A stretch of 64,000 nt of DNA from Nannocystis bainbridge (GCF_028368995.1 NZ_JAQNDL010000004.1:318001-382000); one strand, 5' to 3'. Shown: positions 38,266 to 47,320, numbered from the stretch's first letter. The notes: generated by a model from the letters alone, not told the origin. Translations and numbers: made by a program.

Positions 38266-39126
38266 TCAGCGCTTGTCGGCCGGCGGGTCTTCGGGGGCGC
38301 CGCCGAGGCGGAACACGATCTCGCCGCGGATCTGGTCGGTCTCGACCCAGCCGATCGCCCGTGAGTCGCAGCAGGCGCCCTCGTCGCGGTTGTCGGCGAC
38401 GAGCAGGTAGCCGTCGGCGGGCATCTCGTAGGGGCCGCCGTCGGCGGGCACGCCCATGCCGGGCCAGGCGTCGGGGCCGGCGGTGCTGGCGAGGACCTGA
38501 TAGCGGCGATCGCCGATGATCTCGAAGGAGGTCGGGCGCCCGTTGGGCACGCCGGGGCCGTCGCCGGGCTTGTGCGCGAGCGGCTCGCCGTTGACGGCGA
38601 GGCCGAGGGCGCCGCGCGGATCGCCGAAGGTGACGGCGTCGCCGGGGAGGGCGAGGATCCGCGCGACCCGCAGGCTGCGCGGCGGCGGTCGCCCGGCGAC
38701 GCCGCTGCGCCGCTGGACCTTCTCCCACTCGTCGTCGAGGCCGAGCTCCTTGGCGTCGACGACGGCGGTGTTGCGCAGGCGATCGCGGGTGCCGGGCACG
38801 CGCGGACGCGCGTCGGGCAGGGGCCGCTCGCCGGGCAGCTCCTGCACGGGCGAGGGCTCGGGCGGCGGCGGCGGCGGCGTGGGGTCGTAGACGACGAGGT
38901 CGCCGCGGTCGAGGCCCCAGGTGCCGCGCACGAACAGGACGTGATCGCCGCTGCGGAGGTTGGGCGCCATGCCGTCGCCGTGGATCTCGACGACGGTGGC
39001 GAAGCTGCAGCGCAGCATCAAGAGAGCGGCGCCACCGACGAGCACGCCCCAGGCGAGCCGCGTCGGCCAGGTGCGATCCGGCGGCGCGGGGTAGTCGTCA
39101 GGCTCTGGTTCGCGGCGAAACAACAT
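38266..39126 (-). CDS. signal peptidase I (S26) homologue lacking both catalytic residues
   Basis: A 286 aa membrane protein with one N-terminal transmembrane helix (WGVLVGGAALLMLRCSF). Box B should read SMxPTLxxGD but is GMAPNLRSGD, with Gly52 in place of the nucleophile Ser. Box D should read KRVxxLPGD but is ARILALPGD, with Ala155 in place of the general-base Lys. Boxes C and E survive (GDLVVYDP, VADNRDEGACCDSRAIGWV), so the fold is kept. A Pro/Glu/Arg-rich insert sits between them. It overlaps the thiE-like gene by 29 bp. It is probably a non-catalytic scaffold or substrate-binding protein (inference). The housekeeping LepB must be elsewhere. Confidence 0.85.
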   Translation of the reverse strand: MLFRREPEPDDYPAPPDRTWPTRLAWGVLVGGAALLMLRCSFATVVEIHGDGMAPNLRSGDHVLFVRGTWGLDRGDLVVYDPTPPPPPPEPSPVQELPGERPLPDARPRVPGTRDRLRNTAVVDAKELGLDDEWEKVQRRSGVAGRPPPRSLRVARILALPGDAVTFGDPRGALGLAVNGEPLAHKPGDGPGVPNGRPTSFEIIGDRRYQVLASTAGPDAWPGMGVPADGGPYEMPADGYLLVADNRDEGACCDSRAIGWVETDQIRGEIVFRLGGAPEDPPADKR

Positions 39127-39781
39127 GCGAGGCGCGGAGCTGTTCGCTCAGCGCGGCGACATCTTGCTCGACCCGGGCGGGCGGACCAAAGAAGACGCCG
39201 ATCCCGGCGAGGGCCCGCGCGCCGGCGGCGAGGCAGGCGGCGGCGGTGGCCGGACCGACGCCGCCGAGGGCGACGAGGCAGGCGGCGGGCTCGGCGGCCC
39301 AGGCGCGCAGACCGTCGAGGCCGATCGGTCGCTTGCTGCCGAGCGGAGCGCCGGGCTGGGCGGTGGTCGGCGGGAAGACGGGGGCGACGAGGGTGTAGTC
39401 GACGAGGTGGTGGCCGGGCTGTGGGGGGCCGTGCACGGCCCGGCCGAGCAGGCCGGGCAGGCGCGGGCGCAGCTCGGCGAGGCGGACGAGCGAGGGGTCG
39501 CCGCGCAGGTGGAGGCCGTCGACGTCGGGCAGGCCGGCGGCGCGTAGGGCGTGCTCGGGATCGACGGCGAGCAGGATCGGGATCGCGCGCTCGCGGCAGC
39601 GGCGGACGACAGCGGCGAGGCGGCCGGCCGGATCGAGCAGAGCCTCCGGCGCGGCGCCAGGCTCGCGCAGGAGGACGGCCAGCGCGAGGTCGCCGGCACC
39701 GGCGCGCCAGCACCCGACGAGCTCGGGATCGACGGGGCCGGTCGGCGGGGTGATGGCGAGCAGATGGAAGGGCGGGGTCAC
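39098..39781 (-). CDS. ThiE/TenI-superfamily protein (divergent thiamine-phosphate synthase)
   Basis: A 227 aa TIM-barrel protein of the TMP synthase/TenI superfamily. It shows LLREPGAAPEALL, DGLHLRGDPSLVRLAE, DYTLVAPVFPPTTAQPGAP, ALGGVGPATAAACLAAGA and a final GIGVFF. Position next to thiG and thiS supports thiamine phosphate synthesis. However, the phosphate/pyrophosphate loop normally reading GPxxPTxTK lacks the Thr and Lys, and the LREK motif is LREP. It may be TenI-like (a thiazole aromatase) or a weak enzyme. The start is GTG 39781, 16 bp after thiG. Confidence 0.8.
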   Translation of the reverse strand: MTPPFHLLAITPPTGPVDPELVGCWRAGAGDLALAVLLREPGAAPEALLDPAGRLAAVVRRCRERAIPILLAVDPEHALRAAGLPDVDGLHLRGDPSLVRLAELRPRLPGLLGRAVHGPPQPGHHLVDYTLVAPVFPPTTAQPGAPLGSKRPIGLDGLRAWAAEPAACLVALGGVGPATAAACLAAGARALAGIGVFFGPPARVEQDVAALSEQLRASHVVSPRTRA

Positions 39782-39797
39782 GAGGACGCGCGCGCGT

Positions 39798-40574
39798 TCA
39801 CTCGATCATGCCCGCCGTCGGGCTCGAGGCGCTGCCGATCACGCGCGTGGGCATGCGGCCGGCGCGGAAGGCCTTGCGACCGGCGACGATGCCGTCGCGC
39901 ATGGCCTCGGCCATGAGCAAGGGGACCTGGGCGTGGGCCACGGCGGTGTTCATGAGCACGGCGGTGCAGCCGAGCTCCATGGCGATCGCGGCGTCGCTGG
40001 CGGTGCCGACGCCGGCGTCGACGATGACCGGGATCTTGGCCTGCTCGATGATGAGGCGGATGTTGTGCGGGTTGCGGATCCCGAGGCCGCTGCCGATCGG
40101 CGCCGCGAGCGGCATGACGGCGGCGCAGCCCATCGCCTCGAGCTTGCGGCAGACGATCGGATCGTCGGTGCAGTAAGGAAGGACGACGAAGCCCTCGTCG
40201 AGGAGGATCTTGGCGGCCTTGAGGGTCTCTTCGTTGTCGGGCAGGAGCGTGCGCGGGTCGCCGATGACCTCGAGCTTGACGAGGTCGGCGATGCCGAGCT
40301 CGCGCGCGAGGCGGAGCGTGCGAACGGCGTCGTCGGCGGTGTAGCAGCCGGCGGTGTTCGGCAGCAGCGTGTAGCGGCTGCGATCGATCCACGACAGCAG
40401 GTTGTCCTTGACCTTGAGGTCGACGCGGCGCAGCGCGACCGTCACGATCTCGGCGCCGCTGGCGGCCAGGCAGGCGCGCGTCTCCTCGGCGTCCTTGTAC
40501 TTGCCGGTGCCGATGATGAGGCGCGAGGTCAGGGTCCGACCGGCGAGGGTCCAGGTGTCGTGTGTATCGCTCAA
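39798..40574 (-). CDS. thiG: thiazole synthase
   Basis: A 258 aa enzyme that builds the thiazole ring of thiamine from deoxyxylulose phosphate, dehydroglycine and ThiS thiocarboxylate. Motifs: [27 protein letters not shown], the imine-forming Lys100 in [50 protein letters not shown] and LMNTAVAHA. The start is TTG 40574, supported by GGAGG inside the end of thiS. It is tightly packed between thiS (2-bp gap) and the thiE-like gene. Confidence 0.95.
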   Translation of the reverse strand: MSDTHDTWTLAGRTLTSRLIIGTGKYKDAEETRACLAASGAEIVTVALRRVDLKVKDNLLSWIDRSRYTLLPNTAGCYTADDAVRTLRLARELGIADLVKLEVIGDPRTLLPDNEETLKAAKILLDEGFVVLPYCTDDPIVCRKLEAMGCAAVMPLAAPIGSGLGIRNPHNIRLIIEQAKIPVIVDAGVGTASDAAIAMELGCTAVLMNTAVAHAQVPLLMAEAMRDGIVAGRKAFRAGRMPTRVIGSASSPTAGMIE

Positions 40575-40576
40575 TT

Positions 40577-40780
40577 TCAGCCTCCGCCGACGAAGGTGAC
40601 CACCTCGAGCCGGTCACCGTCGACCAGCTCGATCTGTGCGTAGGTGGCCCGTGGCACGATCTCTCGGTTGCGTTCGACCGCTACCTGCCGCGGATCCAGA
40701 CCCAGCGAGGCGACCAGCGCCGCGACCGTGGTCCCGGGCGCGAACGGGTGGGGCTCGCCGTTGAGCACGAGGGTCGGCAC
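40577..40780 (-). CDS. thiS: sulfur carrier protein ThiS
   Basis: A 67 aa ubiquitin-like protein with [32 protein letters not shown] and the required C-terminal Gly-Gly tail (VVTFVGGG). It carries sulfur as a thiocarboxylate to ThiG. The start is GTG 40780; no ATG is available in a sensible place. First gene of thiS-thiG-thiE-like-S26-like. I found no TPP riboswitch in the upstream 196 bp. Confidence 0.92.
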   Translation of the reverse strand: MPTLVLNGEPHPFAPGTTVAALVASLGLDPRQVAVERNREIVPRATYAQIELVDGDRLEVVTFVGGG

Positions 40781-40869
40781 GGGCGGAAAGGTACAACGAA
40801 CCGGGGGTGCGACGAGATGGCGCCATGTGCGCCGGCACGACATGGATCACAGCGTTGCCCAATTCACTC

Positions 40870-40893
40870 ACCTGTGGCGATCGTGCAACAGGT
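40870..40893. promoter_or_regulatory. inverted repeat between thiS and the Crp/Fnr gene
   Basis: ACCTGT (40870-40875) and ACAGGT (40888-40893) are symmetric about a 12-base spacer in the divergent promoter region. An AT-rich patch follows (GTATTTTTGGAAGACTAATG, from 40916). It could be an operator for the adjacent regulator, although the spacing is wider than a classic Crp site. Confidence 0.35.
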
Positions 40894-41006
40894 ACCCAGG
40901 GGCGCGATGATCGCCGTATTTTTGGAAGACTAATGGAAAATCAATGAGTTAGGCGTTTGACGCGCCGTGCCGGCGTTTGGCCCGCTTTGTGCTCACTCCC
41001 ACAAGT

Positions 41007-41735
41007 ATGCACGTTGAGTCGGAATCCCGCCGTCCGAGCATCCCCCTGGAACGCATGGAAGCCCAGGATATCCTGTCCTGCGTCGAGCCCTTCACCGCTG
41101 CCCGCCCCGCCGAGTTGGAGGTGCTGGGGCGCACGGCCGTACGAGTCCGAAAGACGCCCGCCAGCATCCTCTGCCACGATGGGCAGCCGGCTGACGGCCT
41201 TTATATCGTGCTCCGTGGACGCATCAACCTGGTCCGCGCCGTCGATGGCAACCGCGACCTGATCCTGTCGAGCCTCGGGCCCGGCGAAGTGTTCGGCGAG
41301 AACTGCGCGATGCCCGGGATGGTGATGTCGACCACCGCCGTCGCCGCGGTGCAGAGCGAGATGCTGCGGATCCCCGGCGAGGCGCTCAGCGAGCACCTCC
41401 GGCGCGAGCCCGAGACCGTGGTCCGCTTGATGCGGATGCAGTACGAGAAGCTCCGCGAGGTCGAGGCGGTGGCGAGCGGCCTGGCGCTGTGTGACGTGGA
41501 GCAGCGGCTGCGCCGCACGCTCGCTCGCCTGGCGCGTCGGCAGGGCCGCCGCAACCCGGCGAGCGCCGGCTGGATCCTCGCGCCGGTGCCGACGCAGTCG
41601 GAGCTCGCGCGCATGGTCGGCTCGTGTCGTGAGACCGTGTCCCGCACGCTCAGCGCGATGGCCCGCAACGGCCTCGTCAGCGGCAGCGGCCGGCGCATGA
41701 TCCTCAACGACAGCCTCGTCAACGAGACGCCCTGA
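41007..41735 (+). CDS. Crp/Fnr family transcriptional regulator
   Basis: A 242 aa protein. The cyclic-nucleotide-binding-type beta barrel (about 30-145) shows GQPADGLYIVLRGRINLVR and LSSLGPGEVFGENCAMPG. A long dimer helix follows, then the HTH TQSELARMVGSCRETVSRTL with Crp-like RETVSR recognition. There is no Fnr-type N-terminal Cys cluster, and the cAMP-contact RS pair is not evident (MVMSTTAVA), so the effector is unknown. ATG 41007 is preferred over the TTG at 40977. It lies divergent from the thi genes and 47 bp ahead of alr. Confidence 0.92.
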   Translation: MHVESESRRPSIPLERMEAQDILSCVEPFTAARPAELEVLGRTAVRVRKTPASILCHDGQPADGLYIVLRGRINLVRAVDGNRDLILSSLGPGEVFGENCAMPGMVMSTTAVAAVQSEMLRIPGEALSEHLRREPETVVRLMRMQYEKLREVEAVASGLALCDVEQRLRRTLARLARRQGRRNPASAGWILAPVPTQSELARMVGSCRETVSRTLSAMARNGLVSGSGRRMILNDSLVNETP

Positions 41736-41782
41736 AGCCCGCGGAATGTCGGCGAGGCCGGGCGCGTTGGGGGACGCGCCCG

Positions 41783-42994
41783 ATGCCACGTTCCCCGACT
41801 CCTCGTGCTAACTTCGGGCCCGTGGCTTATTCCGGGCCTGATCGTCGGGTCGCCGACCGCAGGCAAGCGCCGATCGTCGAAGTCCGGCCGACTTATGCGT
41901 ATGTCGACGCCGGCGCGATGGTCCACAACCTGCGCACCGTGCAGGCGGCCGTCGGTCCGCGCTGCCGCGTGCTCGCGGTGGTCAAGGCCGACGGCTACGG
42001 CCACGGCGCGATCGAGGCGGCCCGCACGTTCGTCGACGCCGGCGCGTGGGGCTGCGCGGTCAGCCTGGTCGAGGAGGGCGTCGAGCTGCGCCAGGCCGAG
42101 ATCCGCGCGCCGGTGCTGGTGCTCGGCGGGGTCCATCCGGGCTCCGAAGACGTGATCGTGCACCGCTCGCTGACGCCGGTGGTGTGGGCCCGCGAGCACC
42201 TGCAGCTGCTGTCCGCCGCGGTCCGTCGCAGCGGGGCGCCGCCGCTGCCGATCCACCTGAAGATCGACACGGGCATGTCGCGGCTCGGCGCGCTGCCCGG
42301 CCAGCTGCCGGAGTTCCTCGACTGGCTCGAGGGCGAGGACGGGCAGCACGTGCGGCTCGAAGGCGTGATGACCCACTTCGCCTGCGCCGACGAGCCGGAC
42401 GACGTGACGAGCCCGCGCCAGCTCGAGTCGTTCCGCGACAGCCTGGCGGCGCTGGCCAGCCGCGGGTTCCACCCGCCGATCCGCCACGTGTGCAACAGCG
42501 CGGGGCTGGTCCGCCTGCCGCACGCGCACTTCGACATGGTGCGCCCGGGCGTGGCGATCTACGGGGCGGCGTCGAGCCGCGAGGTCGAGCTGCCGGGGTT
42601 GAAGATGGCGATGAGCGTGCACTCGCGGATCCTCGGCATCCGCGAGCTGCCGGCCGGCGCGCGGGTGTCGTACGGGCACCGCATGGAGCTGACGCGGCCG
42701 TCGCGGCTCGGCATCGTCCCGGTCGGCTACGCCGACGGCTACCCGCGGCGCATGAGCGGGCAGGCGCAGGTGCTGGTCCGCGGGCACCGCTGTCGGGTGG
42801 TCGGCAACATCACGATGGACGTGTCGATGATCGACGTGACCGACCTGCCCGACGCCCGCGAGGGCGAGCGCGTGACGCTGCTCGGGGCCCAGGGGCGCGA
42901 CCGCATCGACGCCTACGAGCTGGCGCGTTGGGCTGATGTCATCCCGTACGAGATCCTGTGCGGGATCTCGAAGCGGGTGCCGCGGCGGGGGTAG
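41783..42994 (+). CDS. alr: alanine racemase
   Basis: A 403 aa PLP enzyme making D-alanine for peptidoglycan. The PLP Lys68 is in VLAVVKADGYGHGA, with the second catalytic Tyr near 297 in RVSYGHRMELTRPSR. Other motifs are IDTGMSRLG, MTHFACAD, VGYADGYPRR and the C-terminal Alr domain (VVGNITMDVSMIDVTD). The ATG at 41783 gives a ~30 residue N-terminal extension containing GPDRRVADRRQ; the GTG at 41822 is an alternative. It ends in a hairpin shared with the convergent lipoprotein gene. Confidence 0.93.
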   Translation: MPRSPTPRANFGPVAYSGPDRRVADRRQAPIVEVRPTYAYVDAGAMVHNLRTVQAAVGPRCRVLAVVKADGYGHGAIEAARTFVDAGAWGCAVSLVEEGVELRQAEIRAPVLVLGGVHPGSEDVIVHRSLTPVVWAREHLQLLSAAVRRSGAPPLPIHLKIDTGMSRLGALPGQLPEFLDWLEGEDGQHVRLEGVMTHFACADEPDDVTSPRQLESFRDSLAALASRGFHPPIRHVCNSAGLVRLPHAHFDMVRPGVAIYGAASSREVELPGLKMAMSVHSRILGIRELPAGARVSYGHRMELTRPSRLGIVPVGYADGYPRRMSGQAQVLVRGHRCRVVGNITMDVSMIDVTDLPDAREGERVTLLGAQGRDRIDAYELARWADVIPYEILCGISKRVPRRG

Positions 42995-43007
42995 CGGAGC
43001 TTCGGGA

Positions 43008-43073
43008 CATGTCGCGCAGGACATGTCCGTTCGGACAATGACGAAGGGACATGCTCTTTCGAGCATGTCCCTT
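43008..43073. terminator. dyads plus 13-bp perfect hairpin between alr and a convergent gene
   Basis: Chained dyads CATGTC-gcgcag-GACATG (43008-43025) and CATGTC-cgttcg-GACAAT (43022-43039) come first. Then AAGGGACATGCTC (43044-43056) and GAGCATGTCCCTT (43061-43073) form a perfect 13-bp stem with a TTTC loop. It lies between two converging genes, so it likely terminates both. Confidence 0.78.
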
Positions 43074-43095
43074 GAGATAGCGACCAGCCCCGGGC

Positions 43096-44148
43096 TCAGT
43101 TGCCGGCGGGCGGGGGCGCGGAGGTGGTCGGCGGCTGGCTGCTGGCCGGGGGCTCGCCGCCGGCGGGCGGGGGCGCTCCGGCCTCGTTGCAGTCCTCGGA
43201 GCCGACGTAGTCCGGGTGGCATGGGTCGCTGATGTCCTGCACCTTGGGCGCCGCGGCGCCGCCGGTCTGGCTGACCGGCTTCGACCAGTTCACCTCGGTC
43301 TTGGCGAAGGTATTGGTGTTGCCGGCGTCGAAGATCTGCTCCTCGTTGACGTAGCTGTAGAGGTAGCGCTGGTCGGTGGCGAACAGGGCGGTGATCGTCG
43401 ACTGCTTCTTGACCTCGTGGCTGCCGCTCGAGGTGGTGGTGATCTCGGTCTCGTCGGTGTCGGTGATGAGCCGCGCGACGGTGATCGGCGGCTCGCCGGT
43501 CTGATAGAAGCCGTCGACCTTGCTGGTGACGGTGCCCTCGGAGTAGCGGCCGAGCTTGCCCTTGCGGCCGCGCTTCTTGTCGTCCTTCCAGGTGTCGCCG
43601 GCCTTGAGCGGGCGCGCGGGGACGGTGAGGAAGGCGGTCTCGAGGGCGTCCAGGGCCTGCTGGAGGACGACGCGGAGCTCGGCCGAGAGGTCCTCGGGGA
43701 GCTCGGGCATGTGGAGGATCTTGCCGGTGTCGTCGACGCTGAAGTCGACCTCGAGGCCCTGCAGCTGCTGGCCGGCGGTCCGGTTGAACTCGGCGACGCT
43801 GATCGGGAAGCTCGGCGGGAGGCTCCACTTGATCTGGACGGCGCTGAAGCGGGCAGTGACGGCGGTGCCGCCGTGGGCCTCGTCGGCGCCGCGCACGGTC
43901 AGCGTGAGATCGAAGCTGAAGCTCTGGGAGGAGCTGGTGGCGCTGGTGGCGGCGCGGATGGTGGCGCTGCGGCGCACGCTGCCCTGGTAGACCTGGCCCG
44001 CGGTGAGGTCGTAGCGCAGCGTGATGCCCTCGGCCGGCGCCTCGACCTTGGTGAGGCCGGGGCCGGTCTTGCACCCGGGCAGCGACGGAGCGGCACAGAG
44101 GACGAAGGCGAGGAGCCAGCGAGGGGCGCGAACCATGGCCCGGAACAT
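43096..44148 (-). CDS. DUF6263-like lipoprotein with Pro-rich C-terminal tail
   Basis: A 350 aa protein with lipobox (AAPSLPGCKTG). The mature domain begins ITLRYDLTAGQVYQGSVRRS and contains LPPSFPISVAEFNRTAGQQL, RPLKAGDTWKDD and KVDGFYQTGEPPITVA. The layout parallels the lipoprotein at 17953-19005, so they are likely paralogues. The last 45 residues are Cys-bearing and then Pro/Ala-rich (CHPDYVGSEDCNEAGAPPPA...). Start at 44148 or the in-frame ATG 44136. It follows the L,D-transpeptidase gene by 44 bp and probably shares its transcript. Function unknown. Confidence 0.8.
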   Translation of the reverse strand: MFRAMVRAPRWLLAFVLCAAPSLPGCKTGPGLTKVEAPAEGITLRYDLTAGQVYQGSVRRSATIRAATSATSSSQSFSFDLTLTVRGADEAHGGTAVTARFSAVQIKWSLPPSFPISVAEFNRTAGQQLQGLEVDFSVDDTGKILHMPELPEDLSAELRVVLQQALDALETAFLTVPARPLKAGDTWKDDKKRGRKGKLGRYSEGTVTSKVDGFYQTGEPPITVARLITDTDETEITTTSSGSHEVKKQSTITALFATDQRYLYSYVNEEQIFDAGNTNTFAKTEVNWSKPVSQTGGAAAPKVQDISDPCHPDYVGSEDCNEAGAPPPAGGEPPASSQPPTTSAPPPAGN

Positions 44149-44192
44149 ACGCGGGCGCGTATCGCACGGTCAACCGGCGGCGATCCGACGCC

Positions 44193-45632
44193 TCAGCCGC
44201 CCGCAGCCGCGGCCGGGACGAAATCCGCCGTGGCTGCAGCAGCTTCGGCCCGGCGCTCGTCGGCCTCCTCCAGCCTGCGCTTCTCCTCCTCGGGGTCGGG
44301 CGGGCCGATCGGCCGCTCCTGAAAGAAGGCCTGATCGGGCGGGAGGCTCGAGTCGCGGACGTGGACGACGACGCTGCGCTCGAGGTCGGCGGGCAGGTAA
44401 CCAGTCCAGCCGGCCGGCAGCGCGGGGGCGACCCACTCGAACAGCCAGCGGGCGTCGAGCGGGGCGAGGTTGACGCAGCCGTGGCTGCGCCGCTTGCCGA
44501 ACTGGTCGTGCCAGTAGGCGCCGTGGAGCGCGTTGTGACCCTGGAAGAGCATGACCCAAGGGACATGTTCGACCATGTACGGGTTGTCCTCGTAGTCCTG
44601 GTTGGCCATGGTCATGCTGGCGACCTTGGCCCAGATCGGGTAGTTGCCCTTCGGGGTCGGCGAACCCTTGCCCGAGCTGACGAGGGTGACGTAGACCGGC
44701 CGCGCGCCGCGGTAGGCGACGAGGACCTGCTCGCCGAGGTCGATGTCGATCCACTGGTCGTCGCCGCTGGCGAGCCGGTTGTCGCGCAGGGCACCTTCGG
44801 GGATCGGCGTGAACACGACCTCGTTGAGGTTCTTGGCCTGGACCCATCGACCCTCGCCGATCTTCCACCAGCGCGCGGGGTCGGCCTCACCTGACTCTTC
44901 GAGCAGGTCGACACGCTCGCGCAGGCCGAGAGTGCCGACCTGGGCGGCCTTGAGATCGGGCTCGGCGAGCACGGGGGTCTTGTCGCGCGAGGACCAGGCG
45001 AAGGCAGGGCCGACGCCGGCGTCGCCGGCGAGGAAGACGCCGCGCCAGGCCGAGCCCTGACCGAGCCAGCCGACCGCGGACTTGCTGACGAGCGCGCCGT
45101 CGACGGTCTCGACGTAGGCGCCGCCGTCGACCTCGAGGGTGCGCGCGACGGCGAGGTTCATGCCCTCGCTCAGGCTGCGCGCGGCGACGCCGGTGCGCAC
45201 GCCGTCGACGCCGCGGTACATGAGGGCGCCGTCCTCGCGGACCTTGGTGTAGTCGAAGGGCAGGCGACGCTCGCCACGCATGCGGTCGGCGAGCGCGTGG
45301 CCGACGGTCGGCTGGTCGCGCGCGGGTTTGACGTGCTCCGAACAGACGTAGCCGAACGGATAGACGGCGTACCACGGCTTGCCCTTGCAGCCGCTGCTGT
45401 CACGGCTGGCGATCTGCCCCCGCACGACCAAACGTGTCCCTTTGGACATGGTGGCGATCCGCTTGCTCGGCGCCCACGGGCGGGTGCGAATGCCGGTCTC
45501 GGGCCAGTGAGTCTCGACGATCGCGGCGGGCGCCGCGTCGACCTTGATGCCCTCGCGCGCCTCGTCCACGGGCTCGAGGCGGCCGAGCGCGGCGAGGGTG
45601 CGGAGGGCGGTCCAGGCGACGAGGAGCTGCAC
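44193..45632 (-). CDS. L,D-transpeptidase (YkuD) family protein
   Basis: A 479 aa protein. Residues ~40-270 form SH3-like or unknown beta modules (VETHWPETGIRTRPWAPSK, RVDLLEESG...RWWKIGEGRWVQ). The YkuD domain (about 285-440) has QVLVAYRGARPVYVTLVSSG, TPKGNYPIWAK and the catalytic LHGAYWHDQFGKRRSHGCVNL spread, with Cys at ~388. It would cross-link or anchor to peptidoglycan by 3-3 transpeptidation. The start is GTG 45632; its hydrophobic N-terminus is short and not a convincing signal peptide. The C-terminus is Glu/Arg/Ala-rich. Confidence 0.88.
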   Translation of the reverse strand: MQLLVAWTALRTLAALGRLEPVDEAREGIKVDAAPAAIVETHWPETGIRTRPWAPSKRIATMSKGTRLVVRGQIASRDSSGCKGKPWYAVYPFGYVCSEHVKPARDQPTVGHALADRMRGERRLPFDYTKVREDGALMYRGVDGVRTGVAARSLSEGMNLAVARTLEVDGGAYVETVDGALVSKSAVGWLGQGSAWRGVFLAGDAGVGPAFAWSSRDKTPVLAEPDLKAAQVGTLGLRERVDLLEESGEADPARWWKIGEGRWVQAKNLNEVVFTPIPEGALRDNRLASGDDQWIDIDLGEQVLVAYRGARPVYVTLVSSGKGSPTPKGNYPIWAKVASMTMANQDYEDNPYMVEHVPWVMLFQGHNALHGAYWHDQFGKRRSHGCVNLAPLDARWLFEWVAPALPAGWTGYLPADLERSVVVHVRDSSLPPDQAFFQERPIGPPDPEEEKRRLEEADERRAEAAAATADFVPAAAAGG

Positions 45633-45714
45633 GGCGAGACGCTACCACGGCCGCGCAGGCGGACCGCAAAGTCGACCACGCGCGAGGGGGCACGAGGTAT
45701 TCCAGCGCGCCGGC

Positions 45715-47298
45715 TCAGGAGCCGGAGCCGGCGCCAAGGACAGGCAGCGGGAACTTGTTGCGCCGCTCGGCCGCCTTGCCGCGCCGCCGCGCCCACGCGG
45801 CCTCGTCGCCGAACTTGAGCGGACGCGCGAGGGGAGGCGTGGCCTCGAAGGCACGGATCCAGTCGGCGTAGCGCGCGCCGGCTCGCACGGCCTGGATCGC
45901 GGCGTGGCCGGCGTCAGGGCCGCGCTGGGCCAGGAAGTACTCGATGTGGGCCCAGCGCGGCGACTGCGGCCGGATCTCGACCTTGCCGGCGAGACCGCTG
46001 CGGATCCGTCGCAGACGCTCCTCGGCCGCCTTGACGCCCATGAAGGCCTGACCGTCGAGCGGGGTGTTGCGCTTGGGGACGAAGGTGGAGAAGGTCAGCG
46101 CGAGACGGCCGATGCGGGCCAGCTCGCGGGCGAAGCGGATGAGCTCGTCGACGTCGGCGTCGGTCTCGCCGGGGGCGCCGATCATCTCGTAGACCTTGAG
46201 GCGGTGGAAGCCGTGCTCATGCACGAGCTTGGCGGCGCGCAGGATGTGCTCTTCCTTGATCTTGCGATCGAGCAGCAGCCGCATGCGCTCGCTGATGCCG
46301 TCGGAGGCGACGGTGATGGTGCGGTGACCGCTGCGCTGCATGTCGCGCAAGAAGGTGGGCGTGAGGCGATCGGCCCGCATGCTGGAGATGCTGACCGAGC
46401 GGCCCGACTCGACCAGGCTGGCGACCAGCGACTCGAGGTCGGGGTGATCGGTCACGGCAGCGCCGACCAGACCGACCTTGCGCGCTTGCTCGGGCACGAG
46501 GTCGAGGACGCGGTCGACCTCGACGAGGCGCATGCCGCCGCCCGGCTGGATCCGCATGACGCAGAAGGCACACTGACGCGAGCAGCCGCGCTCGGGCTCG
46601 ATCAAGAACATGTCCGCGAGCTCGGTGTCGGGCGTGAGGATCGCGGAGTACGCCGGGACGCGCTCCTTGCTCGCCCGCGCCGGCTCCGGCAACTCGTGGA
46701 ACAGGCCGGGGACGAGCTCGCCGACGATGGTGTGCGGCAACTCGGCGGCGGCGGCGATGGCGGGCTCGCGGCGTCGATGCGCGAGCAGTCGGTCGATGGC
46801 GTCGGGCAGGACGTCCTCGGCCTCGCCGGAGATCAAAAGATCGGCGAAGGGGAGCAGGCTGCTGGGGTTGGAGAAGGTGAGGGGGCCGCCGAAGATGAGG
46901 ATCGGGTCGTGTTCGCGGCGCTCGGCGGCGAGGACCGGGATACCGGACCCTTCGAGCAGGCGGACGAGGCCGGCGAGCTCGAGCTCGTAGGCGACCGAGA
47001 TGGCGACGACGCGGTACGACGACAGCGGTCGCTCGCCCTCGTAGGTGAGGATCTGTCGGCGCGGCTGCGGCCAGGGCAGCGCCATCGGCTCCCACGCGTC
47101 GGGCAAGAAGGCCCGGTGCGCGCCGAACTGCAGCTCGTGCAGCAGGCGGTAGAGGGTCTGGAAGCCCAGGCTGGACATGCCAGCGCGATAAGGGCTGGGA
47201 TAGGCGAAGGCGACCTCGGAAGGTCGCCCTACGCCCAGAGTCCCGATCTCACGGTCCAGACGAGCCCGCAGCAGGGCTCGCTCGTCGCTCACGGCCAT
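45715..47298 (-). CDS. B12-binding-like radical SAM protein
   Basis: A 527 aa protein. The N-terminal ~170 residues resemble a degenerate cobalamin-binding Rossmann domain (VVAISVAYELELAGLVRLLEG, ILIFGGPLTFSNP). The radical SAM core carries CSRQCAFC (~238-245), giving the [4Fe-4S] CxxxCxxC, followed by SISSMRADRLTPTFL and GAPGETDADVDEL, as in HpnJ/YgiQ-type enzymes. The expected DxHxxG B12 loop is not seen. Its reaction is unknown. GTG- or ATG-like starts are close; ATG 47298 fits. Single gene between the transpeptidase and a TPR protein. Confidence 0.85.
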   Translation of the reverse strand: MAVSDERALLRARLDREIGTLGVGRPSEVAFAYPSPYRAGMSSLGFQTLYRLLHELQFGAHRAFLPDAWEPMALPWPQPRRQILTYEGERPLSSYRVVAISVAYELELAGLVRLLEGSGIPVLAAERREHDPILIFGGPLTFSNPSSLLPFADLLISGEAEDVLPDAIDRLLAHRRREPAIAAAAELPHTIVGELVPGLFHELPEPARASKERVPAYSAILTPDTELADMFLIEPERGCSRQCAFCVMRIQPGGGMRLVEVDRVLDLVPEQARKVGLVGAAVTDHPDLESLVASLVESGRSVSISSMRADRLTPTFLRDMQRSGHRTITVASDGISERMRLLLDRKIKEEHILRAAKLVHEHGFHRLKVYEMIGAPGETDADVDELIRFARELARIGRLALTFSTFVPKRNTPLDGQAFMGVKAAEERLRRIRSGLAGKVEIRPQSPRWAHIEYFLAQRGPDAGHAAIQAVRAGARYADWIRAFEATPPLARPLKFGDEAAWARRRGKAAERRNKFPLPVLGAGSGS

Positions 47299-47320
47299 GT
47301 GTGGAGTCTAGCCGCGCCGC

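Noticed and set aside
40781-40976. TPP riboswitch upstream of thiS
   Set aside because: I looked for the conserved CTGAGA and ACCTGATCTGG-like segments on the minus strand and did not find them.
41201-44566. Long minus-strand frame through alr and the Crp/Fnr gene
   Set aside because: Only its last part is in any real gene's region, and that in another frame; translation is low-complexity.
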